Positions 23,931-33,574 of a DNA stretch of 64,000 bases are shown here, in pieces; within the stretch, counting starts at the first letter, position 1, and every line of letters starts with the position of its first letter. Source of the DNA: Acanthosepion esculentum (taxonomy: Eukaryota; Mollusca; Cephalopoda; Sepiida; Sepiidae); the NCBI GenBank assembly GCA_964036315.1, contig OZ038509.1:25824705-25888704 (forward strand), written 5' to 3'. The notes under the pieces were generated by a model. The model was given only the letters and a program-made list of their open reading frames with translations, made no database searches and was not told the DNA's origin. A program made the translations under genes and the position numbers.

Positions 23931-24328
23931 TACACTATTTACATTATTCAGACTATTGTCCTTATCTTTGTCGCCATATTTATTACAACGTTTCGGCCCT
24001 TCAGTATCTGTCTATGTCTGTAATGAGGTATTATGTACACTATTTACATTATTCTGACCATTGTCCTCATCTTTGTCGCCATATTTATTACGTTTCAGCT
24101 GTTGTACGCTCCGGCTTTCTTCAGGTGGTTGGAATGTCGAACTGAACCCTTTATTTCGCTCACTGAGTAAACTGTTCTAGTTCTATGTGCCATGTCCAAT
24201 GTATGTCAGTTATCTCCTGTTAATTTCCCTCTCCAAGTTCTCCACTGCCTTAACTGGGTATTGAACTCGCACTCTTTGGGTCCTGTCATTGGATCTAACC
24301 AACACCTTTATCCACTATGGCATGTGTC
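23931..24328 (-). mobile_element. SINE-T1 inserted in gypsy pol, 10-bp target duplication
   Basis: CTTTTAAAAG occurs at 23921-23930 and 24329-24338 and bounds the insertion exactly. On the minus strand it starts GGACACATG at 24328. The tRNA-like A-box (TAGTGGATAAAGG) and B-box (GAGTTCAATACCC) follow, then the body. It ends with two tandem tail units instead of one (about 24005-24120 and 23931-24003). There is no inverted tail on the head side, unlike the copies at 7.2 and 9.6 kb. Confidence 0.9.
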
Positions 24329-25139
24329 CTTTTAAAAGGATCTACAATTTTTTCTGCACAACCATTTGATCTCAGGTGGTACAGTGGCTTTGTTACATGT
24401 TACGACTCGTTCATGCATTAAACATCCGTCACATGTGGAAAATGACTTCCTTACCACTGAACAGTTACAATTCATTTATTTCCCCTTTCTTACCATTCCT
24501 CAAATATTCGTCTTTCTAGAATTCACTCGTCTCTTTTGCATAATTGATAACACTCTTATTTTATTCCATAGCGTAAGTTTTATTTCTTCCTCAGCTTTCA
24601 TCGAGGCAATGATGGTATCTTCAAGTAAGCCTCCACACTTAGGCATTAATCTTGACAGGCTATCTGCATGTCCCATTTCTTTAGATGGCAAATATTCAAT
24701 AATGAAATCATATCCTAGCAACATCATAGCCCATCATTGTAGGCACTTTGCTGAATGGACAGGAATACTTTTTTCGAGTCGAATATTTCCAAAAGTGGTT
24801 TATGATCAGTTTGTAGCATAAACTTTCTACCATATAACATTCTGTGCAATTTTTTATTGAAAAAGTTATTGCCAATGTCTTTTTCAGTTTGGCTACAATT
24901 TCTTTCCACCAGTAATGAAGTTCTTGACACATGAGGAACAGCAATGTTTATTTTTCCAACTTTTTTTTTTGTGTAGTAATACTGCTCATTGACCGTATTC
25001 ACTAGCATCAGCAGCCACTATTATTTCCAATGAAGGGTCAAAGTGCACCAGCACAAGCTCAGAAGTTAGTATCTTTTTCTCAAATGTCTTCTGGCAGTCA
25101 GTCAACCAATCCCATTATTTATCTTTTTTTTTAGTAGCC

Positions 25140-25425
25140 AATTCAAATAATTTTCTAAGCACAACTTAGATGTGGCACAAGGCTGAAAGCATGGGGCACC
25201 CAGTGAGAATTACAACTCACTACTTATTTGTAACAGTTCTAACGAGACAAGCTTGCTAACCATTAGATCATGTCCAGGTGCCCAAAGTGATTTTCTAAGC
25301 GTAACTTAGATGTGGCACAAGGCCAAATATATGGGTCATCCAGTGAGGATTGAACTCCCTACTCAGTCGTAATTGTTCTAGCAAGACAAGCTTCCTAATC
25401 ATTACACCGCCTCGAGGTGCCTATT
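25140..25425 (-). mobile_element. SINE-T2, two head-to-tail copies, inserted in gypsy RT region
   Basis: On the minus strand, each copy starts GGCACCT at its higher coordinate. Each has a tRNA-like head with AGCTTGTCT, then a GAGTTCAATCC-type B-box. Each ends GCACAAGG.. / TGTGCCACATCTAAG then TTAGAAAA(T). Copies span about 25275-25425 and 25140-25275. Flanking GTAGCCAATTCAA (about 25135) and GTAGCCCGTTCAA (about 25427) look like a 13-bp target duplication with two changes. Confidence 0.8.
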
Positions 25426-26456
25426 GGTAGCCCGTTCAATGGAGCTCTCAGTTCGTACATTTTTGTTATATACAGACTATAATAATTCAGGATTCCGAAA
25501 AATGATTGTAATGTAAAAATGTTTGAAGGAGCTGGCATATCTATTATGGTCCTCATTTTTTCAATACCATCTTTATCAATAACTTAGCCTAAATATTTAA
25601 CTTGCGACATAAATAATTCACATCTGTCTTCAGCTAATTTAAAACCAAAATCCTCTTATTCATTCGAACATTCTTGCTATGTGGCTCCTGTGTTCATCTA
25701 CCATTTCACTTCAATGTCTAATAAATAAAAGTGAGTAAATAATGCTTATGAATTTTTTTTAAGCTTTGTGATGCCGACAGACACTCGTTGCCACTCTTCT
25801 GATGCTGACAGACACTCGTTGCTACTCTTCTGATGCTTGTTATAGTAGAGACTTTGTAATTGTAGATAAAACTATAATAATGCCATTGAACAATGCTGGT
25901 GTCAAATGCCTTTGAATAATCTTACTCTAATAGTACTTGCTTGATAATACTCACTCATATATTAGCCACCAAGTAGTAATCCGTATAGAGAAATAGTATA
26001 GTGAATACAGTAAAGAATAGTGGTCTGTCTAGTTATAGATGATAGAATAGAAATAGCGATCCACATAGTGATGAGAAGAGACTAGAAATGCGATCCATTA
26101 GACACATGCTACCGCCCATATACGTATTCCATGTGCGGTCATGTATTCTGCTTAATTCAATAATGGGATTGCCTGTATTGGCTCACTGGTGATCTATGTT
26201 CAAACTGAAGTGTCGGCAGCAACACTTTATTCCTATATAACATTGTACAAATTAATATTTAAATTATTTTCATTTGGGATTAATTTATTACACATTTTAA
26301 ATAACATGAATTTAACCATTTTCTTTTCATTTTTTTTTTTCTTTTTGTGGTCATGTATCTTTGGTTTGGGAAAGAAGAGATTTAGAAGAAATCCAGAGCA
26401 CAGATTTATATTTTGGTGACATTCTTGAGAATTTTACATTCTCTTTTAATAAGTGT

Positions 26457-26460
<4 letters not shown>

Positions 26461-26495
<35 letters not shown>
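26461..26495. repeat. poly(T) tract
   Basis: About 35 consecutive T. The preceding 25761-26460 has no recognised gene, only a short duplicated GATGC.GACAGACACTCGTTG motif near 25780-25840. Confidence 0.9.
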
Positions 26496-26500
<5 letters not shown>

Positions 26501-26643
26501 GTCATGGTTGAATTCGTTTCTATGTATAACTAATGCATTTGATAAATTGTTGTGTGTAAGATCCCTTTTGTGTTCATAGGTATGTATTTTTAAATTTCTA
26601 CAAGTTTCCCCAGTGTGCTGTGAGCTGCAGTTATGATTTTAAC

Positions 26644-26684
<41 letters not shown>
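26644..26684. repeat. (TA)n(CA)n microsatellite
   Basis: TA units followed by CA units, directly preceding a SINE-T1 copy. Confidence 0.9.
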
Positions 26685-27045
26685 TATTTACATTATTTCG
26701 ACTATTGTCATCTTTGTCGCCATATTTATTACATTTCAAGGACACATGGCGCAGTAGATAAAAGCATTAGTTACATCCCATGACAGGATCCAAAGAGGGA
26801 GAGTTCAATACCGAGGCGGTGGAGAACTTTGAGGGGGAATTAAACAGGAGAGAACTGATAACTGACATCCATTAGACATGGCACATGGAACTAGAACAGT
26901 CTACTCCAGTGAGCGAAATAAAGGGTTCAGTTCAACATTCCAAACTCCTGAAGAAGCCCGGAGCATACAAAGGCCAAAACTTTGTAATAAATATGGCGAC
27001 TATAGTCTGAATAATGTAAATAGTGTACATAATACCTCATCTCAG

Positions 27046-27050
<5 letters not shown>
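26685..27050 (+). mobile_element. SINE-T1 with inverted tail
   Basis: An inverted tail (26685-26737) precedes the tRNA-like head starting GGACACATGGCGCAG. The B-box GAGTTCAATACC is at 26801. The body ends with CCTGAAGAAGCCCGGAGC, then CCAAAACTTTG, then the direct tail to TCATCTCAGAAAT at 27050. Microsatellites on both sides hide any target duplication. Confidence 0.8.
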
Positions 27051-27093
<43 letters not shown>

Positions 27094-27120
27094 ATACATA
27101 CATACGTGTGTGTGTGTGTT
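27049..27120. repeat. compound microsatellite (TA)n(CATA)n(GT)n
   Basis: TA to about 27083, CATA units to 27105, GT units to 27119. Confidence 0.9.
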
Positions 27121-27194
27121 TCAGAATTATTATTCCAAGTATTTTGGGTTCTGATCATATCCATAATGGTTAACAAAGTGGTTGTAATTATTTT

Positions 27195-27570
27195 GATATT
27201 GCTAAAATTGGTTGGTTGGTTGTTTGGGGTTTTATGGCATATCAACCACTATGGGTTATTTAATGCCAGGTTCCAGTTTCCACATATTTATTAAATATAT
27301 ATACTTTGTAAACGTAATTTAAGGATAACGTTGGCAACATCATTGTTTCAAAAACGTATAGCTGGCAACATCTTTGTTTCAAAAACGTATAGCCGGCAAC
27401 ATCATCGTTTCAAAAACGTATAGCCGGCAACATCATCGTTTCAAAAACGTATAGCCGGCAACATCATCGTTTCAAAAACGTATAGCCGGCAACATCATCG
27501 TTTCAAAAACGTATAGCTGGCAACATCATTGTTTCAAAAACGTATAGCTGGCAACACCACCGCTGTTGCT
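27195..27570 (+). mobile_element. VE element with expanded 31-bp minisatellite (seven copies)
   Basis: The head GGTTGGTTGGTTGTTTGGGG plus TTTTATGGCATATCAACCAC starts near 27208. Seven units of GTTTCAAAAACGTATAGC plus CGGCAACATCATC follow at exactly 31-bp spacing (27345, 27376, 27407, 27438, 27469, 27500, 27531). Central copies are nearly identical and edge copies diverge. The distal part of VE is missing here. Confidence 0.85.
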
Positions 27571-27939
27571 AAAATTGGATAAATTGTCTTGGATAGTAGA
27601 TGCTAACAGTAGGTAGAATTACGTCTGCTTTTATCTATTTTGTTGTCATTAACATTGTTATCCCTTTTGCGGTTGTATATTTTGTATGCTTTTCTCTTAG
27701 CACTGTGGATGAAATTGTGAGGGGATTGGAAGATTTTGAATCTGTTTCTATATAGATTTCTTCTTTGGGTAAGTATTGGAGACTGCAGAGTCTTAGTGAT
27801 CTTGAATAGATATTTGGTTGGGAATTGGTGAGTTTTAGATGTAATCCATTGCTAGGTCTGCTGCTAAGAAATTTGGTTCACTGTGTCATGCTAGAAAATT
27901 TTTCTCTCCTGGATCTATCTTACGTATTTATAAATCTAC
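27571..27939. other. no gene recognised
   Basis: Single-copy-looking AT-rich sequence between VE and a LINE-A fragment. Confidence 0.4.
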
Positions 27940-28395
27940 CATTTGTCCAGTTTTTGAATATTACTACTACCAGTGCTCCTGCTATATATTTAGAAATTCT
28001 TGACAAAATTGAAATATTCAGCAATATTAGTGGTGCTAACCTGGCATCTCAGTTTCAGTTTTTTACCTTTGTAATGTAGCTTCCCTGTGACTTTTCTATA
28101 AATACTGTCATTGGAGTTGTTTCTGAAGAACACACCATTACGGTTCCTAGACTTTTTGTAATTTAGATGCAGTACTAGATTGGCAACAAGGGTGCACCAA
28201 TTTACAGTTGAATCAATTTGATGTAACCGTAAGTTCTACGCTAACAGTTTCTTTTCTTGCACTTCTCAATTGTCAAACTCTCTTCCAACTCCATGATTTC
28301 CAACCAACTTTGATATTCAAAAACTTAAATGCAATGTCAATCGTTATCTACTGTCATTCTGATTACTCTTCTAATGTTCTTGCTCCTTAATAAAA
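27940..28395 (+). mobile_element. LINE-A remnant, plus strand
   Basis: Blocks SAPAIYLEILDKIE, then GANLASQFQ, STRLATRVHQFTVE, ANSFFSRTSQLSNSLP and KLKCNVNRYLLS occur in LINE-A order, with frameshifts between. It lacks the CLFYKYFH block in good form (about 28085-28110 is diverged). It runs into a purine-rich minisatellite. Confidence 0.75.
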
Positions 28396-28411
28396 TTTCT
28401 TTTTCCATATT

Positions 28412-28690
28412 TAAAAGGAGAGAAAAAAGAGAGAGAGAGGTGGGGAAGAGAGAGAGAGAGGTGGGAAGAGAGAGAGAGAGGTGGGAAGAGAGAGAGAGAG
28501 GTGGGAAGGAAAAAGAGGGTGGGAAGGAAAAAGAGAGGGAGGGAAGGAAAAAGAGAAAGAGGAAAAGAAAAAGAGAAAGAGGAAAAGAGAAAGAGAAAGA
28601 GGAAAAGAAAAAGAGAAAGAGGAAAAGAAAAAGAGAAAGAGGAAAAGAAAAACAGAAAAAAGAAAAAAAAGAAAAAGGAAAAACCAAACT
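28412..28690. repeat. purine-only minisatellite
   Basis: First part: units of GGTGGGAAGAGAGAGAGAGA (about 20 bp) at 28438-28505. Second part: AAGAGGAAAAGAAAAAGAG-type units of 18-24 bp to about 28690. Nearly all A/G on this strand. Lys/Arg/Glu and Ser/Phe/Leu open frames are artefacts. Confidence 0.95.
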
Positions 28691-29229
28691 TACCATGATT
28701 TATTTTTTGATCTCCTTTTGACCCTCTCCAGGCATTTATCAGCCCCCACCCCTGCATAGTCCCATTGATGCTTGGGTTAATATCTAATGCAATATGGCTA
28801 ATGCTTTTTATTTACCTTCCTTCTAATAAGAAAGTTTGGCATAATACCACTGGTCAAGAAAGGCACAGAAAGTGAAGAAAGGCCCATTGATCCATTTTTG
28901 AATTTTTGACTGCACATCAACAGACAGGAACACACGAAAAAATATCAATAATAAATATATTTATTTAAAAGTCGAGATTCCTTTGCCTTTTATTATTGTT
29001 TCTCGATAATAATTGAAGCTTTACATTTGGTTAATCATTTTTTTTATTCAGTTTCTCTTCCTATACTAAACAGAATATATAGGCAACTGTATATTTTGTA
29101 CTGGGGGAGCCTTGTGGGGTCACTCACATCCTACCAGCAGGGAAAACTTCATGTTCACATGGGTAAAAAACATGCACAGAAATAACACTAAAAGCAAGTT
29201 AAATTGTAAATTAAAATCATACAATATAT

Positions 29230-29930
29230 TTGTTTTTGCATACTGGTCTGGTGCACCTGCTATATATCTAGAGCTCTTTGATAAAATCCAAAGAAGAATC
29301 AGCAATATTATCAGTCCTGATCTGGCATCTCAGCTTCAGTCTCCTTACCACCACTGTAAGGTTGCCCCCATGTGCATTTTCTATAAATACTTTCATAGTA
29401 ATTGTTCCGATGAGCTCTTCGCTTTGGTACTTCGATTTTTTTAATTTAAGTCCAATGGCATCAAGATTTCAATTTACAGGTGAGTTGGCTACATGTAACT
29501 GTAAATTCTATGCTAATAGTTTCTTTTCTCGCACTTCTCACTTGTGGAAGTCTCTTCCAGCTTCACTTTTCCAGCCAACTTTAATCTTCAAAAATTTACA
29601 TGCAATGTCAATTGCTATCTACTGTCCTCCTGATTACTCTTTCCTCTTCCCGCTCATTAATGTTTCTGTTCCTAATTCTTCCACACCCAGTAACCCTTTG
29701 CATCAGTGGCTTTACTGCCTTGCTTGTGGAACTCCCTTCGTGCTCCATGCTTTCCAGCCAACTTTAAATTTTAAAATATTTAAATGCAATTTCAATCGCT
29801 ATCTACTCTCCTCCTGATTACTCTTCCCTCTTCCTGTTCATTATTAATGTTTCTGTTCCTAATTCTTCCTCACCCAGTAACTCCTTCTGTCTTAGTGGCT
29901 TTACTGCCTTGCTTGGGGCGAAATTGATAA
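29230..29930 (+). mobile_element. LINE-A remnant with internal 183-bp tandem duplication
   Basis: YWSGAPAIYLELFDKIQRR, NIISPDLASQLQS and CIFYKYFHSNCSDELFAL are followed by NSFFSRTSHLWKSLPAS and a KCNVN-type block with frameshifts. The 3' segment beginning TTCCAGCCAACTTTAA is duplicated near 29570 and 29752, including the CTGCCTTGCTTG end. The preceding 28691-29229 has no recognised feature. Confidence 0.8.
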
Positions 29931-30109
29931 AAAATACTTTTTTTTTTCTTTTTTTAAAGTGTGGATATATAAAGTGTGTAGAGAAGATGAATAATGTATA
30001 TATAAAGGGTATATAAAAGATTATCCATTATGTGTTGGCATGGGTGTATAATTATTTTTTTTCACTAATGTTCAAATACAAGTCCCAAGAGCCACTCAAT
30101 GTAGTGTAT

Positions 30110-30195
30110 TACTGCATGGAGTTGTAATAGAGTAAGGAAGAACAAGCATTAGGAGTACAGAGCTGAATTAGACTTTAGAGGGAACCTAAACAGGA
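30110..30195 (-). repeat. partial copy of the 22-kb dispersed repeat
   Basis: ACAGAGCTGAATTAGACTTT followed by AGAGGGAACC and AAACAGGAAATAA matches the spacer of the tandem units at 22500-22550. The regions 29931-30110 and 30196-30690 have no recognised gene. Two purine-rich runs occur near 30580-30690. Confidence 0.5.
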
Positions 30196-30697
30196 AATAA
30201 ACTATTTTATGTCAGATTTAATATCTTTTGTTGATCCTATTTTCTAAATGGATAAAGTCAGATTTTAACAGCTGATTATATCAAGGATGCCAATTAAATG
30301 CCAGAATCTTTGACTTAAAATGATCTTGCGGCATTTCATGCCAAGTGATTTAATTCTGAGCAAATCGAGATTAATCATTAAAATCCTATTTTCTTAATCA
30401 TGAAAATAAAGATCATATATCTGCAGATGAGCTGATCTGAGTATGCAGGCCAGAATAAAACAAAATACACAGTCTGAATCAATGTAAATTAAAAGGTAAA
30501 TATTTTCTGCGGAATGAGAGAAAGAAAAACTGTCAGAATGAAAACGGTGCCAGGTGATAGAAATCAATGAATAAAGAGGAAAGAGAGAGAGGGGGGGGGA
30601 ATAAAAGGAAAGAGTGTAAGGAAAGAGGAAAGTGCGGAGAAAAGAGAGAGGGGTGAACAAAAAAGGAAGAAAGAAAAAGAAAGGATTGTTTTTTGCT

Positions 30698-30790
30698 TTT
30701 TTTTTTACAGCTTATCAACCCACTGTAGGTTATTTAAAGCCAGAAAATATTTTTATATTCTCAAAATTTTTGAGAGGTAATGATTTACTG
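30698..30790 (+). mobile_element. VE head fragment
   Basis: TTTTTTTTACAGCTTATCAA followed by CCCACTGTAGGTTATTTAAA and GCC matches the VE head (ACGGCATATCAA..CA.TGGGTCATTTAA.GCC) and is truncated after it. Confidence 0.6.
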
Positions 30791-31017
30791 ATACAGGTCC
30801 AACTAATTAACCCATAACTTGGGGAGAGTTTTTGTGCACAAAAGAATATAACAAACCTGACTGGAATTGGAACTTGTTTTTTCAATTTCTAACACATTAT
30901 CCATTATGCCATCTGCACATTCTGAAGCGGTAACCCATCCAGGTACTGACCAGGCTTGATGTTGTTTAACTTTAGTGATCTTACAAAAACCAATGTTTCA
31001 ACATGATATTGCCATAA
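30790..31017 (-). mobile_element. SINE-5S, chimeric 5S rRNA-like plus tRNA-like
   Basis: On the minus strand, 31017-30925 reads ATGGCAATATCATGTTGAAA, then GATCACTAAAGTTAAACAAC, then GCCTGGTCAGTACCTGGATG. It is collinear with 5S rRNA (CATA.CACGTTGAA / GATCACCGAAGTTAAGCAAC / GCCTGGTCAGTACTTGGATG). It passes into a tRNA-like part (CAGATGGCATAATGGATAA, then AAGTTCCAATTCC) at 30925-30845 and a unique tail (TTTGTTATATTC..). Related copies are at 41.1, 53.7, 54.3-55.6 and 60.3-61.0 kb. Confidence 0.8.
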
Positions 31018-31540
31018 ACTGGGAGGAAAGGAAGAGTAGAATGAAAAAATGAGTGCGGGGGGAAAGAAGATAGAGTGGGAGGAGGAGGAGGAAATATTGC
31101 CATGCAAGAAAGTTGGAGGAGGAGAGAGTGTAGAACAAATGGAAGGAGAGAGAAGAGTATAAAGACAAGAGAAAAAGAACAAGAAAGGAGGAGGAGGAAT
31201 GCTGCAAATGTAAACAGAGAGAAAGATTCAAAATGTTCAGAATTTTGTCTAAAGACATGAAAGTGACCAAACTCCCACCTTTATGTAAACATCATAAAAC
31301 AAAGCTAAGTTGGGTGAAGAATTTCTCAACAGTTATTTTTAATGATGAATGTAGAGCTACATTGGAGGGATAGTTGGGTTAATGGTCAAGTTCTTCATAA
31401 AAATAATCAACCAACACAACAACAGGGAGAGTAGAGTACCTCCATGATTAATTTTGTAGACAGTAAAATTACAGGTGTCTTTAAAGTTGATGATACCAAC
31501 AAAATAAATAAAAAGTATAATTTTAAGTTGTTTTTGAGTA
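31018..31540. other. purine-rich then non-repetitive sequence, no gene recognised
   Basis: 31020-31230 is strongly A/G-rich on the plus strand. The remainder shows no coding or repeat signal. Confidence 0.4.
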
Positions 31541-31740
31541 ATCCTGTTCTTGATCTATATAGACGATATCCCTGATCTGTTTCAATACACTGCTAAATAG
31601 TTTGATGATGACACTAAACTATATCGTCGTATCAATGTCAAACAAGAGTGCTCATTACTTCAAGATGGTTTAAATTCACTTTCAGCTTGGGGTTTGTTAT
31701 GTCATCTGAACTTCGATGTGGGAAAGTGTGTTGTGAAGAT
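31541..31740 (+). mobile_element. LINE RT catalytic-region fragment
   Basis: One frame gives NPVL-like VLFLIYIDDIPDLF, one stop, then FDDDTKLYRRINV and LLQDGLNSLSAWGL ending HLNFDVGKC. This is the second half of the palm of a non-LTR RT, in which the family motif F-A-D-D-T is here F-D-D-D-T. It is cut off at 31740 by a VE copy. It may be the missing upstream part of LINE-A, but no overlap proves this. Confidence 0.8.
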
Positions 31741-31742
31741 CA

Positions 31743-32440
31743 GATTGTTGGTTGGTTGTTTTATGGTATATCAAAACCACAGTGGGTCATTTAACGCCAA
31801 CAAAATTTTTTAAATAGATTCATAGCATTAGTTTGGTAAAAAAAAAAAAAGTTGTGTATGTATACATATATATCCGAACCATAGGCACCTCGATGTGGTG
31901 TAATGGTTAGAAAGCTTGTCTTGCTTGATCAATTACGACTGAGTAGTGAGTTCGATCCTCACTGGGTGCCCCACACTTTCGGCCTTGTGCCACATCTAAG
32001 CTGGGCTTAGAAAATCACTATATATCCAAACCATATTTTTGAGTAAAAATCCAAAAATCTATTTCTGGTAAGAATTTTCCTTTGCTGGTAATATTTGTTT
32101 TTTTAAAATATACTGATGATAATTTTTTTTTTTTAATAAAGTATTGCTGGTATTAAAACCTATTTTTACACTTTTATAGTGTTTTGACCCTAGTTTGGGT
32201 GTTAAGTATTTGCCCAGAGCTGGGACCCTAACAGGTGCTACCACCCCAGGTCAGGGTGGACCTGGGAACACCAGCAATTAAGAGACGGTTCCACGCTCCT
32301 CAAAACCTCCCGTTTGCTGTTGGACGTAGTTTATCATCTTACCCAGGACGTGGATACAGTTTATCGTCATACCCAGGAGGGAGTGAAGATCTGAGACAAA
32401 CTGAAACACATTTTGCCTTAATTGAATAAGGAGGCAAAGA
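31743..32440 (+). mobile_element. VE element with nested SINE-T2
   Basis: The head TTGGTTGGTTGTTTTATGG plus TATATCAAAACCACAGTGGG is at 31748-31800. The internal diverged minisatellite (TTTCTGGTAAG.., TTTGCTGGTAATATTTG..) is at 32055-32160. The distal part GCTGGGACCCTAACAGGTGC, CCAGGTCAGGGTGGACCTGG and TAGTTTATCATCTTACCC runs to about 32400. SINE-T2 sits inside at 31884-32018. This is the most complete VE copy in the window. Confidence 0.8.
31884..32018 (+). mobile_element. SINE-T2, tRNA-Asp-like head, 17-bp target duplication
   Basis: Acceptor-like GGCACC (31884-31889) pairs with GGTGCC (31965-31970). The anticodon arm is AAGC-TTGTCTT-GCTT (31912-31926), anticodon GTC. The T arm is GTGAG-TTCGATC-CTCAC (31946-31962), all pairs intact. 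The region between anticodon stem and T stem is 19 nt, far longer than in tRNA-Asp. The body continues to TTAGAAAATCA. TATATATCC.AACCATA flanks it at 31867-31883 and 32019-32035 with one difference, a clear target duplication. Internal promoter boxes look usable. Confidence 0.9.
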
Positions 32441-32940
32441 ATCTTGAGTAAATACATGTCAAATGGATCCACCTTTTGTTAAGACTCGACTAAGGTGTAC
32501 GTCCGTCTTGCTATGCAAGAAATTCAATGAAATCTCAAAAGTTATGAATATTAAAATTATTTCTTTGCACTTATTTAAAAATAATAGTTTTGTATTGGCT
32601 TCTACCAACACCCTATATATGTGGATGTATTTCATTAATTTTTTTTTAGTGTGATGGGTATAAGTACCCGTGTTGTTTTATTGATTTATTGTTGACATGT
32701 TTTACCTGTTTTATGTATTTTGTATTTTTTTTTCATAAGTAAAAAAAAAAAAAATTGTACTTTAGTACTTTTCCACCCCCCTCCTGTTTAAAGTCTGTGT
32801 ATCTTTCTTTTAATCTGATATTAAATAAAGACGGTTTATTATTATAATCCAGTTTCCCCATGATTCATCTCGAAGATCACATATTCCTGGAATGGTAAAG
32901 ACGTTTCGTCATATAAACATTGCTTTATGAATCCTTTCAC
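32441..32940. other. no gene recognised; poly(A)-signal-like sequence
   Basis: A 63-codon open frame at 32463-32654 is unremarkable. TATTAAATAAAG near 32820 resembles a polyadenylation signal, but no transcript body was identified. Confidence 0.35.
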
Positions 32941-32944
32941 TATT

Positions 32945-33065
32945 TTGTTTTTTAACAACGATGCACACACACTATACAAGGTCTGTGAGCCACATGAGGT
33001 AGCAGGTTAGAGAGTAAGAGGCACAGTTTATAGATAACGCTTAACCCTAGACTTGAACAGGTTGC
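32945..33065 (-). mobile_element. LINE-B 3' end fragment
   Basis: ACACTATACAAGGTCTGTGA, GTAGCAGGTTAGAGAGTAAG and GCACAGTTTATAGATAACG match the 3' untranslated end of LINE-B seen at 22990 and 59250 in reverse. A second shorter piece lies at 33808-33870. Confidence 0.55.
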
Positions 33066-33574
33066 AATGTGTAAGTGCACATAAGTCTGTATTGCTACGT
33101 CGTCACTTGTACAAATCAAGATACCGCTGGTTCAATTCGCCGTTCTTGCTTTCTGCACACCTCACAACATATATCAGTCTTTCTTCTCCCCATTTTCACT
33201 GCTTCATCCCACTTTTATCAGGTCAACACTGCAGCCGGCCAACCAGTCAGCGTTCTTCACTTTTATTCTCGGTTACCCAGGCAAATAGCTTCCTCCAGTT
33301 CGACCAATCAGCACACGACTTGCTATTGGTGGAAGCATGCCAAACTGTACAAAAAAAAAAAAGAAAAAAAAACACCCTTGGTACCGCACATACTGCTGGA
33401 ACTGCTAGACGAGAAAGTAATGCCATTTTCACGGGTCAAAGTTGCCGATGTCACATGCCGCCCTTTAAGGTAAGACCCTTATTTTCCTATGCACCAGATG
33501 TAAGCCACTCTGGCTCGCTTGCTTCTACAATGTTTGGGGAAGCATTCTCTTGGATTAGTTGTTGGTTGCTTTAA
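33053..33574 (+). other. two overlapping long open frames with CCAAT boxes and a donor-like site
   Basis: Frames of 173 and 132 codons overlap in a C-rich, non-repetitive stretch. Neither resembles a known protein, and a poly-A run interrupts the sequence at 33351. CCAAT motifs occur at about 33304 (direct) and 33325 (inverted). AAGGTAAGA at 33467-33475 is a strong splice-donor match. It could be a 5' exon or promoter-proximal region, but also chance. Confidence 0.25.

Larger units (their letters stand above)
23484..25760 (-). mobile_element. Ty3/gypsy retrotransposon pol remnant, interrupted by SINEs
   Basis: On the minus strand, from high to low coordinate, the pol order is preserved. RT pieces EHRSHIARMFE and MSQVKYLG..VIDKDGIEKM lie near 25560-25700. 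RNase H pieces lie near 24720-25000: HFDPSLEIIVAADASEYGQ and YGRKFMLQTDHKPLLEIF. They are followed by LLGYDFIIEYLPSKEMGHAD and SLSRLMP. An integrase zinc-binding-like segment (CDGCLMHERVVTCN) lies near 24390. After the SINE-T1 insertion comes the integrase tail AAYKQTGNPLDGTSPAEQMF near 23830 and GEPVLFWVYQVG near 23700. The catalytic core of integrase is missing between 24340 and 23920. Frameshifts and stops are common, so the element is dead. Gag is not seen. Confidence 0.9.

Noticed and set aside
24366..24821. 151-codon plus-strand frame
   Set aside because: It is the antisense of gypsy RNase H and integrase sequence, which is recognisable on the minus strand.
31884..31970. Functional tRNA-Asp (GTC) gene
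   Set aside because: The fold is good, but the region between anticodon and T arms is 19 nt. The sequence continues into a repeated body and it is flanked by a target duplication. It is a SINE head.
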